From: Prochilodus magdalenae | Taxonomy: Eukaryota; Chordata; Actinopteri; Characiformes; Prochilodontidae | Assembly: GCA_024036415.1 (NCBI GenBank) | Contig: JAMWET010004985.1 | Coordinates: forward strand, 207,501-271,500 | DNA length: 64,000 bases | Direction: 5' to 3' | In this document: positions 1-10,762 of the stretch, in pieces | Layout of the letters: each line of letters starts with the position of its first letter | Position numbering within the stretch: the stretch's first letter is position 1 | The notes under the pieces: generated by a model | Told to the model about the DNA's origin: nothing | Database searches by the model: none | Seen by the model: the letters and a program-made list of their open reading frames with translations, nothing else | Position numbers and translations under genes: made by a program

Positions 1-310
1 CCCACAAAGACATCAACTAAAGAATGCCTGAAAAAGAAAAAGATCTGTGTTTTGGAATGGCCAAGTAGAATCCTGACCTTAACCCTACTGAGATAGAGCA
101 CTAGGACCTTAAGGGGCCTGGGCAAGCAAGCCATCCCAGGAAATACAGAGGAACTGGAACACATCTAGAGGAGGAATGTTCTAAAAATACTTCTCAGCAC
201 TGTGGAAATCTTATCAGCAGCTACAGGAAACATTTGGTGGAGGTGATGCCAATAAAGGAGGACCCAGAGGTTACTACATGCAGGGGTTCACTGTGGATGA
301 TATCCAGTGT
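1..310 (+). pseudogene. Decayed Tc1-like transposase, C-terminal part
   Basis: Conceptual translation with frame changes gives a block like LEWPSRILTLTLL, equivalent to the family motif LEWPSQSPDLNP that carries the second catalytic aspartate. Further on comes a block like SYRKHLVEVMPIKEDPEV, equivalent to the conserved Tc1 C-terminus (compare SYRKHLEAVISVKGG in the element at 32.6-34.2 kb). Stops and frameshifts interrupt it, and the element is cut by the window edge. It is a different Tc1 family from the others in the window. Confidence 0.6.
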
Positions 311-833
311 GCACAATAACAGACATGAACGGTGTACCTGTTTATGTATAAGCTGAGCAGGCTGTGGCCACAGCTCTGTCAGCAAGGATGAGAGTGAAAG
401 TGACACACTCACGCTCCAAAACACTCACCACGCACACTCCCACACACACACGCACTGCGGAAAGAAGACTGCGACCCTGAAGACTCTGAAGGCTCTGAAG
501 CAGCCCCACATTAGAGACCCCCGGAGAGGTAAACAAGCCTAATGAGAGGTGTTACTTTACAAACTGCACCAAGCTCGATTCTTTGAAGTGCATTTTACAG
601 CAGCAAGGTGCAAAGGGGCTTCACAAACACACGCAGCATGCTTCTGCACCAAAGCCCCCCAGCTACTGTCTCACTTTACACACCCAGAGAACACTGTGAA
701 TTCACAAGGACAACAACAACAGCAAAACAGCCACAAAACATGAAGCCCCCCCTCCGTTTTCTCTCTTTATCGCTCAGTCTGTCTATCAAACTCACAAATG
801 CAGTTATGAATCTGATGATGCAGAAAATAGTAA
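311..833. other. No gene recognised
   Basis: Short open frames occur on both strands with no recognisable motif. A short CA-rich stretch lies near 440-455. Nothing else is supported. Confidence 0.5.
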
Positions 834-959
834 TAGCTACACCCAGAAGGAATCAACTGACAGGAATGAAAGTTGGTGGGTAGGTTTGACATTGTGAGTC
901 GTGCAAATGATTCACACTCAGCTGCACATGTGATGCAGGCAAGGATGGGCCTTATCGTT

Positions 960-1488
960 GTACCTGGCTGACCCAACAGCCACGACTGGCGATATTCAGT
1001 GAGCAGTGATGCATCAATGAGTAATACTGTTAGTGCTAGGGTTGCCACCCAACCCATAAAATCCCCCCCACCCTGAAGGGTGGCAACCCTAGTTAGTGCC
1101 AGCACCTTTGGCAGACAGCTGCACGACACAGGACGACGAATGCCCTTAACACCATATCAGCATCACCAAAGATTCCTATGGTGTCGTGCCAGACCGTCAT
1201 GGAGTGACTCAGAATGGCAGGGGGTCTCCTACAGTGACGAGTCCCGCTTTTGTCTTGGTGGAGACGACCAACGAATCCGTGTGTGGAGGCACCGTGGTCA
1301 GCACCATAATAAACGCTGTGATGTCGCACGTCACATGTCCAGAGGACCTGGTGTCACTCCACCTTCACCCCTACCGCACCATCTGCAGGAACTGTGAGAG
1401 AATTCAAGCTGCAAGGCATGGATTAGTACAGGACACCATTAGGAACCTCAATAGCTCCATACCGAGACGTCTGCTGTTGGGTTAGCAA
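960..1488 (+). pseudogene. Tc1-like transposase remnant
   Basis: The piece DESRFCLGGDDQRIRVW (about 1230-1280) is the typical Tc1 block around the first catalytic aspartate. Downstream, in another frame, comes an equivalent of the C-terminal LQELWE...IPRR region, ending near 'RLAGLAKHGG'. The middle of the catalytic domain is missing, a 55-bp hAT element splits the upstream part, and frames change, so it cannot encode active enzyme. Confidence 0.7.
1037..1091. mobile_element. 55-bp miniature hAT element
   Basis: Perfect 14-bp terminal inverted repeats (TAGGGTTGCCACCC and its complement) enclose only 27 bp. The element is flanked by a perfect 8-bp duplication, GTTAGTGC, at 1029-1036 and 1092-1099. 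An 8-bp target duplication is the mark of the hAT superfamily. The same terminal repeat bounds a 422-bp element at 54391-54812. It sits inside a Tc1-like element and is therefore younger than that copy. Confidence 0.9.
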
Positions 1489-1618
1489 ACACGGCGGCCC
1501 GACGCCATACTGAGAGACAGACCTCTGTATGTGTAGCTCAATAAATACTGTTCCTGGTGACCTTTATCTTCCTTCCCAACACCACTGCACTCCCACACCT
1601 CCTTCTGGCTGCAGCTAC

Positions 1619-2221
1619 TCTTTTGATGGTGAGTGTAATATGATTGGGGTGTGTATGTAGAGGGGTCTTCCACTGTTGCTTCAGCTGTAGGTTATGCAAC
1701 CCACCTGGGTGTTCACTGTAATATGTGTGTGTGTCTGTGTGTGGTCTCAGGAGAGATGTGAGGCCTCAGTCTACCCTGTCAGCAGGGGACCAGAGACCTC
1801 TCCTGTTCCCAGAGAGGGGCTGTTCCTCCACAGCTGGACCCTGTGATGTAACAGACACAGTAGTGTAATCTTCAGGGAGTGGTCTTAAAAAACACACTCC
1901 CCCCACAGTGCGTCTCCTGCACTGCTGTTCAGTCTAAGCAGTCAGAGCTCTGTTTATGTCGGACAGCTCCTTCATGCACATAGCTTACACAGCGGACACT
2001 TCTTCTGTTATCCTCCCTGTATGTTACAGTCAGCAAATCAACAGCAAGCCTCCTACAAACTCCAGTAAGTGTGATCCACAAACATCACCCAGGCAGAACC
2101 AACATCTGTTTATCCCTCCCCTATTCATAATCCATCCCATCTATAATAACCTTAAGCTGCAACAGCATATATTCTTCATTTATGATTCTCCATTATATAG
2201 TACATTCACCGTCGGAAGAAC
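1619..2221. other. No gene recognised
   Basis: Intervening sequence between two Tc1 copies. It contains a short GT-rich stretch near 1720-1745. No coding motif is recognised. Confidence 0.5.
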
Positions 2222-3000
2222 AGCTGCACCCAGAAGGAGGTGTGGGAGTGTGGTGCTGTTGGGAAGGAAGATAAAGGTGACCAGGATCAATAACTGATGA
2301 TACATTTAGACTGATATGATCAATATTTATTGAGCTACACATACAGAAGTCTGTCTCTCAGTATGGCGTCAGGCTGCCATGTTTGTTAATGCAACGTGCC
2401 AGACGTCTTGGCATGGAGTTGTAGAGGTTCCTAAAGGTGTCCTGTGATAATCCATCCCATGCAGCTACAGTGGCCGAGATACGCAAAACAAACTTTTAGA
2501 AATTTTAGAAATTTCAGAAAAAAAAAAAAAATATATATATATATATATAAACAAAAAATTACATTCAAGAAAACAAATTTACAAAAGGAAAAACAAATTT
2601 ACAAGATGAGAAGCACTTTTACCAGTACCGGAACTATTTTACAAGCTGTGTTAGGGTAGGTCTAACACAGAGGAAGTGCTTGTTGTCAATCTAACCGGTT
2701 TTTATTTTTGTAATTTTGTTTTCTGAAATGTTGATTTGTTTTGCACTTTGCTGCCACCGAAATGTAGTCCTGCATCATGTAGACCCCTACAAATGGTGCT
2801 GGCACTAACAGGATGACAGAATGACATCATGACAGGATGGAGGGCAGCACTGCTTGCTGTATGTCCGCACTCATGGCTGTTGGGTCCATCAGGTACAACA
2901 ATAAGGCTCGTCCTTGCTTACGTCACTTGCACGGCAGAACGTGAAAACTGAATCATTTGCATGTCTTGCAATGCCGAACTTGATTTGATTCCTGTCAGCA
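2222..3000 (-). mobile_element. Tc1-like element, 'AGCTGCACCC' family, copy 2
   Basis: Starts with AGCTGCACCCAGAAGGAGG and continues colinear with the reverse complement of copy 1 and with the copy at 31749. The far end breaks off inside the terminal repeat at about 3000 (CCTGTCAG, then unrelated sequence). The middle, which should carry the catalytic region, is replaced by an AT-rich insertion at 2468-2759. Confidence 0.75.
2468..2759. mobile_element. AT-rich MITE inserted in Tc1 copy 2
   Basis: The ends are imperfect inverted repeats: CAGTGGCCGAGATACGCAAAA on the left (first 20 bases used) and TTTTGCACTTTGCTGCCACCG on the right in inverse. The interior has A-rich and (AT)n tracts and a small palindrome around 2648-2667. 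CAGTGG ends suggest a hAT-type element. No clean 8-bp duplication is visible, and Tc1 sequence was lost at the insertion point. Confidence 0.5.
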
Positions 3001-3354
3001 GGTAAGATGCTAATCATTCATTTATATTATTTATATTATATTATAAAAATATTATACATATTTTAATTATTAATTCAATTAGTCTATTATCCATTCACTG
3101 TATATTTTATCTTATAAATATGCATACATTATAATACATAAAATATAAAATCAGTGGCATTATTATTATTATTATTGATTTATTTATTTTTATTATTATT
3201 ATTAGTAAATAGTTGCACCCAGGCAGAAGCGTGAGATTGCAATACTATTGGGAAGGAATATAAATTTTCCCAGTAACAATAAATTATGAAAAAATTGGCA
3301 GTTTCAGTGTTAGTTTTCACTGCTATGTGGATGGCATGTCACCTTACATATCTG
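3001..3354. other. AT-rich stretch with a Tc1 terminal fragment
   Basis: AT-rich sequence with ATT trinucleotide runs near 3160-3205. At 3208-3290 a stretch beginning AGTTGCACCCAGGCAGAAG and continuing TTGGGAAGGAATATAAA resembles the terminal repeat of the 'AGCTGCACCC' Tc1 family. It looks like an isolated terminal fragment. Confidence 0.55.
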
Positions 3355-3714
3355 CCAAACCAAACGAGGCTTTGAATCCAAGTAAGCTTGAAGAGGCTGG
3401 ATGTCCAACAATGTCCTTCTTCTTAATCCAACAAACCTGAGGTCCTACTACATGGACCCAAAGTAGAGAAATCCCAAATCTCCAGATCTGCACTAAACTG
3501 AAATGGCTACATGGTTATTCCAAGCACTACTGTGGACAATCTAGGCGTCACCTTCGATTCCAGTCTCGCTTTTGATCCACACAACTGCAGCATCGTTAGA
3601 ATCGCATTCTATGTAATATTGTACCCCTAAAAGATGTGGAAAAGTTGGCGCATGCCTTTCTGACCTCCAGGCTGGATTACTGTAACACCCTTTTAGTGGC
3701 TAAATTAGCCAGGG

Positions 3715-4078
3715 CAAGCCCAGGTTTATTTCTATAGCGCCTTCTAGAACAGACATCACAAAGCAGCTTCACCGAGAATCCGGGTCTAAGCTCCCAGTGA
3801 GCAAGCCAAGGACGACAGTGGCAAGCAACCCCTCCCTCAGAGCAAAAGGAGGAGACCTCGAGAGGAACCCATCCTCCTCTGGTCGACACCGGATAGCAGA
3901 ATTAAAACTAGATACAATATTACACAGGATAGCTGCTCCTAACCGTCAGAATGAAGACTGGGATGATGGTCTATTAGACAGGAGAAGAAAAGAAGCATTG
4001 AGAGGAAGACAGGATCATCGGATGGGCCCGCCCGATGCAGGGGAAGCCCCCTCGCAGCACAGGACATGAAGAAGCTTC
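3715..4078 (-). mobile_element. Non-LTR retrotransposon 3' tail fragment
   Basis: Contains TTTATTTCTATAGCGCC, then CAAAGCAGCTTCACCGAGAA, and further on GAGACCTCGAGAGGAACC and CCATCCTCCTCTGGTCGACA. The same order of blocks occurs at 30151-30425. These are typical of an abundant fish retroelement 3' end whose inverse ends in GCGCTATA...AAATAAA plus a simple-repeat tail. It lies inside the L2-like ORF remnant. Confidence 0.6.
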
Positions 4079-4160
4079 ATGGTAGGCAAGCTCCAGCTGA
4101 TCCAGAACGCAGCACAAGGTTCTCCTCTGAAGGTATATCAATATCTTCGTTAAGGAACAG

Positions 4161-4412
4161 CCGTGGGCTGGAGGTTAGAGACCGCTCCCTGTGATCAGAA
4201 GCTCATGGAGTCCATTCCCAGAACTGAAAGAACGTGATTGAAGTATCTTTGAGCAAGGCACCTAACCCTCCACCTGCTCCCCAGGCACCATGGATAGGGT
4301 TGCCCACTGCTCTGGGCATATCACTGCTCACTCACTGCCCCATAGTGTGTGGGTCTTTAACTGCACAGGTGCATGGGCTAAATGCGGAGGTTGAATTCCT
4401 GTGTGTGTGAGA
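4161..4412 (+). mobile_element. tRNA-derived SINE, family A (old copy)
   Basis: Matches the order of blocks in the clearer copies at 14776 and 26805: GTGGGCTGGAGGTTAG, then TTGAGCAAGGCACCTAACCC, then GGGCTAAATGCGGAG. It has diverged more than the others, for example around the B-box region. Confidence 0.7.
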
Positions 4413-5436
4413 TGGTTCTAATTCTAAACCCACACGTACACTCCGCTCACTACATAACAGCCTGCTGACAGATCCCTGAATTAGGAAAACCACAGCAGGT
4501 GGTCATGAATTCTCCAACCTAGCCCCAAAGTGGGGGAACCACTTCCCAACTTGAGTTTGAGGCTCAGACTCACTCTCTACTTTTAAAGCTAGACCCGAAA
4601 CTGAAACATAAGCATGAATTATTAATTATTATTAATTAATTATTAGGTCATAAGAACCTTAAAATCATTAATAAGCAGTTATAACACATTAGGTACTATT
4701 AAAACTCAATCAGCATTAAACCTGTTGGTATATGTATTCATCTGCTCATGTATTTATAATACAGTGTTAATATAAGTGCTTATTAATGCTTTGTAAAGTG
4801 TTTATGACATTTTAATAAACTCATTTGAACCATTTAGACACCCTTTACTGTTGTCTTACAACTTCTTCCTGATCTGGGGTGCGTTTCCCGTACAACGACG
4901 GAGGTTAGCACTGAACTAACATGGTCCGATGCATCGTTAAACTAACAAACATCTGAAGTACGACCGTTTCCCGAAAGCGTCGTACTTTGTTAGTACCACA
5001 GTAGTTTGAACCATGTTGGTTTGAACCACCATAGCTCGAACCACCATGTTTCCAGAATTCTTTCCCCGGTCGGACTTTCACAGCGGGAAACTGCGTTTTA
5101 AAGCTCACGAAAACCGGCGAGATTAAACCAAGAATGATAGATAGTTGTGACCCGAAATCACGTAATGAATACATTATTTTTGGCAACCCATGAGAGTCTT
5201 TTTTATTCATGTTGATAAAACAATCCAAATATAAATTAATAGAATCAACAATTAAATGCTAATAAAAAAAGATAATAATAATGCAATCCAAATATTATCA
5301 TATTATCAGTATCATTATGAACATGATAATAATATGTAAAGCTTCTTTTAAAAGAAACAAATGGAAGAACTTAGCCACACCAATGCATTATGTAAGGCTC
5401 TGATACTGCGATAATTAATGATTGTCAGCCTAAGTC

Positions 5437-5522
5437 TCTGGCGCAGTGGGCTAATCTGATGAAAACGCTGTGCGATAGCGAATGTGATGTCAGTTTTCTC
5501 ATGCATGCAGATGCGGGTTCGA
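5437..5522 (+). other. tRNA-like A-box/B-box pair (possible SINE head remnant)
   Basis: TGGCGCAGTGGG fits the polymerase III A-box pattern and GGGTTCGAAAG, about 75 bases later, is close to a B-box. The spacing is longer than in a normal tRNA and no cloverleaf is evident. It may be a decayed tRNA-related sequence inside the Harbinger element. Confidence 0.25.
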
Positions 5523-5910
5523 AAGTTGAAGTGTTTCTTCCCACCTTTTCATAAGGCCAACGAAAGCTCTTAGTGATTATTAATTTACACACTAGGTATT
5601 GTAAAGATGTCAGTGGTGTCCCCTTGATAAATGTTTCTTATAAAGATTAACTTTTCTAACTTCTAAAGATTAACTTTCTATCTTTTTCATAAGCTGCGAA
5701 ATACTCACACATGCACAAGAAAGGCAAATTGTCAGTTTATGCTCTGGCCTTTTTACTTCAGGGGTGGTCATCCAACAATAATTAACCAATTTAGAGCAGG
5801 TGTAAAATCAGGGAGACACCACCTGCTACTTGTTCATTTCATGCTCTACACTATATAAACTCTGGCGCTAGTTTATCAGACAAGTCCCATAGGCTTGTGA
5901 AATAACGAAA

Positions 5911-6804
5911 ATGGTACGAAAGCCTCAGTTTTACTGTAAAGAAATCAGTGTTCTGGTTGATGAGGTATATGTAAATCAGCACATCATTTTTTTTCAAAAC
6001 TAAAGAATTCTATTACAAATACTGCCAAAAAAAAAACATGGCAAGAGATTACTATGAAGATCAATTCAGTGGGACACGGATGGAGTCGCACTGCAGAGGA
6101 TGTGAGGGGCAAAATGGAGAGACTATGCCAGTGTGACAAAGAGGAAGGCTGCAGCTCTACAAGGAGGGAGCAAACAAAGAACTGGTGGTGGAAGGAGCAC
6201 TCTGCCACCTCTTACTCCTGATGAGGAGAGGGTTTTTGCCATCCTAGGCCCAGAAGTGGCTGGATGGAGTCCCAGGTGGCCATAGATGTCTGTGGCATGC
6301 ACACCTCCCAGACCGATCCCACTCCCACCCGTCTCCTCTTGAAACCATCACCATCTGGGCCCCTGCAGTCTGATCCCCAGGGCCCTTCAACATCAGGCAC
6401 TGCCACAACGAGCACTGTAGGATCTCCCTCCCCCCCCTCACAGGGCCCCCTCAACACTGGGCAGTTGCACTGGCATGGCCATCAGGCCCCTCAGGGCTGC
6501 ACTTGTCCCCATGCCCCCCCCAGAATCCCCTCAGTCTGGGAGCTCTGCCTACCCATTCTGCTGCTCTCCACAGCGGCACTTACATACCCAGGCCCGTCGG
6601 CGCAGAAAGATCCACTGCCAATGCAGTGAAGAGCTCCTCAAGTCTGAATCAGGGAGGAGAAAAAATATAAATTCTGAGGGGCCATCAGGGAGGAACTGGC
6701 AGCCCTGAGGGAACAGAATGAGCGGCAACCCATGAGGAGACTATGGCCTACCGGAGGGAGAAATTGGCCCTTACTGGCCCAACAGGCCAGTAGGCCCAGT
6801 GTCG
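5911..6804 (+). pseudogene. Harbinger Myb/SANT-like (NAIF1-type) accessory protein remnant
   Basis: Starts with ATG and reads MVRKPQFYCKEISVLVDEV, the opening of a Myb/SANT-like DNA-binding domain. After an in-frame break come pieces like KTWQEITMKINSVGHG and RTAEDVRGKMERLCQ, which complete the trihelix-type domain. Then follows TGGGRSTLPPLTPDEERVFA (about 6190-6240), the linker block common in fish Harbinger accessory proteins. Several frameshifts and a stop after the domain interrupt it. A proline-rich middle and a short REELAALREQNERQ coiled-coil-like end (about 6690-6730) remain recognisable. In the family this protein binds element ends and brings the transposase into the nucleus. Confidence 0.75.
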
Positions 6805-7556
6805 CAATGTATCCCCCCCCCCTCTGAAAGTAAGATACTATTGCTATTTAATTTGCATTGCATTATATACTGGTGGCATATAAACAGCCATTTCTTTTCT
6901 TCAACAGACCCTGAGTGATCCTTCCCTGCATCCCCATCCCTTCTACCCATTCTTTGGTTGTTTTTTTTTTTTTTTTCCCTTGTTCTAGTCGTGGGAGGTG
7001 TATAATTGTATCTGTCGTTGGCACTCCTTCAGTAAATTGGAAATAAAATATATAGAATTAATCTTGGACTACTAGATTTTGATTACTATAACCCAACATG
7101 TAGCTATAATGTCATGTTGTTTCAATAAGCTATTTTTAAAAAGACAAGCTGAGAAATACACAGAACCACAACACAGTGATCAGGAAACACACAGCTGTTG
7201 ATCCGTTAATCAGCAATTAGTCTCTCCTGTTTCCTCTATAAAAAACACTTTTTTTTAGTTTTATTTCATAAAGGTCACTCCTAGTTCTAAAACATCAGGT
7301 CTGAAAAACAAAACACATGATGAGTTATTGAAAGGTGTTAAGTGATGACTGGGTATTAATGCTAGGTCTATATTTAAAAAAGGTATTTACATATCCGGAA
7401 TAATAGCTATTTAAATAGCCTAAACATTTCATGCATGTACCACACCCTGCTGGCAATAACAATTGTAATTATCTGGATACATATGTCCACCAATAAAAAC
7501 AGCCATCAATCAGAGACTCCAAGTGTCTCCTGTTTCTTATCAAATGATGTGGCAAC
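6805..7556. other. Harbinger internal spacer
   Basis: AT-rich sequence between the two Harbinger genes. It includes a poly-T run near 6961-6976. No further ORF with recognisable motif. Confidence 0.6.
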
Positions 7557-8641
7557 ATGGAGGTCCTTAGCACAATGGCTGCATTACAGCGCATTATTGC
7601 ACTGAATCGTCGGCGCAGGCGTCGTAGTGAGGTGGTGTATATGAATGAGTTCATTCGCACCACCTTTAACAAACCCCTTGAAGTCCTGTCAGATGAGGCC
7701 ATCACATTTCGGAAATATCGTCTCTCTCAGGCAACCATTCAGGACTTAATTCATTTTGTTCACCTTCCCCATCTGGTGAGGGCCACTCGGCGTAATTATG
7801 CCTTAAGTCCAGCTGTGCAGCTTTTGGCTGCACTGAGGTTTTAACGCCTCAGGTTAGTTTCTACGAGGTGTTTGGAGATGGCCTTGGTCTCAGTAAGGCA
7901 TCCATCACAGCAGAGCTGTAAACCAGCTGTGACTCAGGTGCTGTTACAGCTTGATAAAAGGATAACCTTTCCAAAAAAAAACACCAGAGGGACATTGCAA
8001 GAGTCAACCAAAGAGGCTTCCATGCCATTGCTGATATTCCCCAGGTCATTGGCGTGATCGATGGCACGCTGGTCCCCCAATTGCAAGGCCATCTAACAAT
8101 GAAGCTGTATACCTCTGCCGCAAGGGATACCAAGCACTGGACATCCAGGTAGTCTGTGACTACCAGGGTCTTTTCACAGACAGTGTGGCCAATTGGCCAG
8201 GGAGCACCCACGATGGCTTCAGGGGGGCCAACTGTGCTCTCTGCGGGGTGGCAGAAGGTGGTTGGCTTTGAGGGCTGCTGGCTCTTAGGAGACAGTGGCT
8301 ACCCTTTTGCGTTCCCTGCCTGCTTACACCCATCCCATCCAGCAGCCGCAACACTGAGGCAGAGGATAGATACAACAGCGCTCACACCAGAACTTCGAGC
8401 TGTCGTGGAGAGGGCCATAGGGGTTGTGGAAGCAACGTTTCCGGTGTTTGAGCAAGTCTGCTGGTGGCCTGCAACTTAACCCCACAAAATCCTGTGCTGT
8501 GGTGGTGGTATACAGCACTACTGCACAACACTGCCCTGAGAGCAAATGTGCAAGTTACCAGATGATGAGGAGAACTCTGTAGATGACACTGAAGATGATT
8601 ACCTTCTACAACATGATGGAATGCATCCTCTGCAGGCCTAG
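7557..8641 (+). pseudogene. HARBI1-like nuclease (Harbinger transposase) remnant
   Basis: The first segment (7557-7844) starts MEVLSTMAALQRIIALNRRR and includes VYMNEFIRTTFNKPLEVLSD and FRKYRLSQATIQDLI. After a stop, GDGLGLSKASITAEL follows in another frame, corresponding to the helix-turn-helix. Then VIGVIDGTLVP holds the first catalytic Asp, NNEAVYLCRKGYQALDIQVV leads to CDYQGLFTDSV with the second Asp, and WPGSTHDGF follows. ERAIGVVEATFPVF near 8410-8450 is where the family's catalytic Glu lies. At least three frameshifts and one stop prevent expression. The order and spacing match DDE nucleases of the HARBI1 family (about 350 residues). Confidence 0.85.
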
Positions 8642-9605
8642 AAGTACAGGGCAGCAATTAATACAAAATATGTTTGGGCCCATAAGCTCACCCCACCCCC
8701 GACTCACCCTGTTTCTGTTCTAGGGCCTATATTCAGTTTTACAATCATTATATATTACTTATGAATTTTAAAACCCTTTCATAAATTTACTTGTCTTATT
8801 ATGATTATGTTAAGATAATGTTTCATGTATTAGCAATGTCACAGTAAACAACATCCTTTCCCAAAATAAAAATACATGGATGAATACAAGGAAAAAGTTT
8901 TCACAGCAAGGTACCCATGTTCTCCTTATTCAGAACTAAAAGAAGTTGCCTGCCTTGAACGATTTACCCTACAACCTAACATGTCTTGAACTGGAACCAG
9001 CAACATGTAGCCTATTTACCCACCTCCTGCTCTACCAGGTGATACCACAGAAACCACCGTCGGAATGAAATAATGCTGAAAAAACAGAGCCTGTCTAACG
9101 TTACAGCTAACTAACACAACCCGCGCATCGGATTACAGCGATATCAGTTTAAAGAAATGCAGCTGTACGTATAAACAGAGAAATACACTGAGAAAGGGAG
9201 AATGTGTAGTTGGGAAACTACCACGTTCGAAAGCCTTTGACAGTACTAAAATGTGTTCGTAACCCTCCCGGAGTTTCAATGTAAATTTTCAGCATACTGA
9301 CACGTTACCTAGCGTCCTGCGTCATCGATGACGCGGTCATCAGGAACTAAGCTTCTAACCACAGGTCTATAGCTGGTAGTTCCAACTACTCAACTTAACG
9401 ACATGTGTTTGCGAACGTTCGGTGAACTACGGTTTTGGGAAACACCTGTGTCGCTTAACGATGGTTCGGACTATGTAAGTTACCAACGTGGTTACCTCCA
9501 TAGTTTGAACCATGGTTTTGGGAAACACTTGCGTCGCAGCTGTGTCGTTCCAACTATGTAAGTTGCTAACGTAGTTAGCAACGATGGTTTTGGGAAACGC
9601 ACCCC
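8642..9605. other. Harbinger 3' non-coding end
   Basis: Non-coding sequence from the end of the transposase to the right inverted repeat. The last 200 bases are rich in GTTTTGGGAAACRC and CTATGTAAGTT repeats that mirror the left subterminal region. No gene is seen. Confidence 0.6.
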
Positions 9606-9621
9606 TGTTCTGTTCTGCCGC

Positions 9622-9837
9622 TTGTTGGGTCCCTTTTCCCTGCAGTTCCGTCGGCGAACAGCAGAGGGAGCAATAACACCACATCTGACATGTCTGGAAT
9701 CTATTTCTGCTTCTTCAGAGGATTCAGACGAAACAGGCTCACGGCCACAAAACCAAGACAGCAGACCTGTTCCACACATCAAGCGTCACTGCAGGGTTTC
9801 AGCTGTGCCTTACAAAATGAACCTCAGTCGTTTATAA
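9622..9837 (+). other. Short ORF after an acceptor-like site, status unknown
   Basis: A 71-codon frame with a Ser/Glu-rich stretch (SASSEDSDETGSRPQNQDSR). It begins near CCCTTTTCCCTGCAG (about 9628-9642), which reads like a splice acceptor, so it could be an exon fragment. It is not recognised as any family, and it directly follows a transposon insertion. Non-coding origin is equally likely. Confidence 0.2.
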
Positions 9838-9876
9838 AGTACAGGGAATTCATATTCTCAGTCATATCTGAGATTC

Positions 9877-9992
9877 CGAGGTTACCGGAATGTTCTCGGA
9901 TGTTACTGGAATGTTCTCGGATGTTACCGGAAAGTTCTCGGATGTTACCGGAAAGTTCTCGGATGTTACCGGAATGTTCTCGGATGTTAATG
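9877..9992. repeat. 21-bp tandem repeat
   Basis: About five copies of GTTCTCGGATGTTACCGGAA with one extra base. Period 21 keeps one reading frame open (repeated CSRMLPE-like heptads), which explains the small ORF across it. Confidence 0.85.
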
Positions 9993-10156
9993 AACCCTGA
10001 ATTCCCAGTAGCTCACTGGTTGTTTTGAAGGGAGCTCAGCCCAGTCACATGCTGGTGTTGAGGTGTGAGCAGTCACCTCCGTTATGTCCGGTCTGCTGAG
10101 GGATGTGGGGATGTGGTCTTTAAACATGCTCTGTTTTCTTACTGGATTTCAGTTTT

Positions 10157-10762
10157 CATCCATCCATTCATCCATCCATCCATCCATCCATCCATCCATC
10201 CATCCATCCAACCATACATCCATTCTCCCATTTATCTGTCCATCCATCCATCCATCCTTCAGTTTCTCTATCCATCCATTCATCCATCTAACCATACATC
10301 CATCCTCCCATTTATCTGTCCATTCATCCATTCATTCTTGTTTATCCATTTATCCATCAAGCATCTTGTATTTATCTCTTCATCAATCCATCCATCCATA
10401 CATCTGTCCTTCAGTTTCTCCATCCATCCATCCATCCATCCATCCATCCATCCATCCATCCATCAGTACATCCATTCATCTATCCATTTATACATCTATC
10501 TGTCCTTCATCCATCTTTCCAGCATCCATCCATTTCTGTCCACCCACCCATCCATCCATCTCTCCATACATACATCCATGATCCCATTTAACTGTCTATC
10601 CATCCATCCATTTTTGTTTATCCATTTATCCAGCAAGCATTTTTTATTCATCTATCTATCTATCCATCCATCCATTTATCTGTCCATCCATCCATCCATT
10701 CTCGTTTATCCATTTATCCATCAAGCATCTTTTATTTATCTAACCATCCATCCATCCATTCT
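10157..10762. repeat. CATC-type tetranucleotide microsatellite, imperfect
   Basis: About 600 bases of CATC/CATT/TATC variants, with interspersed blocks such as TTTATCTGTCCATCCA repeating at larger scale. Open frames rich in IHPS on one strand and DGWM on the other are products of the repeat, not genes. Confidence 0.95.

Larger units (their letters stand above)
834..1618 (+). mobile_element. Tc1-like element, 'AGCTGCACCC' family, copy 1
   Basis: The left end reads AGCTACACCCAGAAGGA and the right end is its inverse, CTTCTGGCTGCAGCT, so both terminal repeats are visible. About nine copies or fragments of the same family lie in this window (2222, 3208, 12745, 15063, 31749, 40780, 44172, 56555). 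At about 785 bp it is far shorter than an autonomous Tc1 (about 1.6 kb). It still carries transposase-derived sequence and a later 55-bp hAT insertion. Confidence 0.8.
3355..4620 (+). pseudogene. L2/Rex1-like LINE reverse transcriptase remnant, interrupted twice
   Basis: Three colinear pieces of the C-terminal end of a non-LTR retrotransposon ORF2 are visible. The first (3355-3714) reads roughly NKTEVLLHGPK, then VDNLGVTFDSSLAFDPH, then HAFLTSRLDYCNTLLVA. The second (4079-4140) reads KLQLIQNAAQ. The third (about 4415-4620) resembles LAPKWGNHFPT followed by SLSTFKAR. This order is that of L2/Rex1-type elements. The first gap holds another retroelement tail (3715-4078) and the second a SINE (4161-4412). 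Stops and frameshifts are present. It is an old insertion that later became a target. Confidence 0.7.
4876..9605 (+). mobile_element. PIF/Harbinger transposon, decayed, 4.7 kb
   Basis: The ends are inverted copies of GGGGTGCGTTTCCC (left at 4876, right ending 9605). Subterminal repeats such as TTTGAACCA and GGGAAACRC recur inside both ends. It contains two gene remnants on the same strand: a Myb/SANT-like protein (5911-6804) and a HARBI1-like nuclease (7557-8641). That pairing is the known two-gene arrangement of vertebrate Harbinger elements, where the Myb-like partner helps the nuclease reach DNA. Flanking triplets are TCT and TGT, so a 3-bp target duplication is not clear. Confidence 0.85.

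Noticed and set aside
6264..6708. Proline-rich frames of 121 and 77 codons
   Set aside because: Frames inside the decayed Harbinger Myb-like gene, not separate genes.
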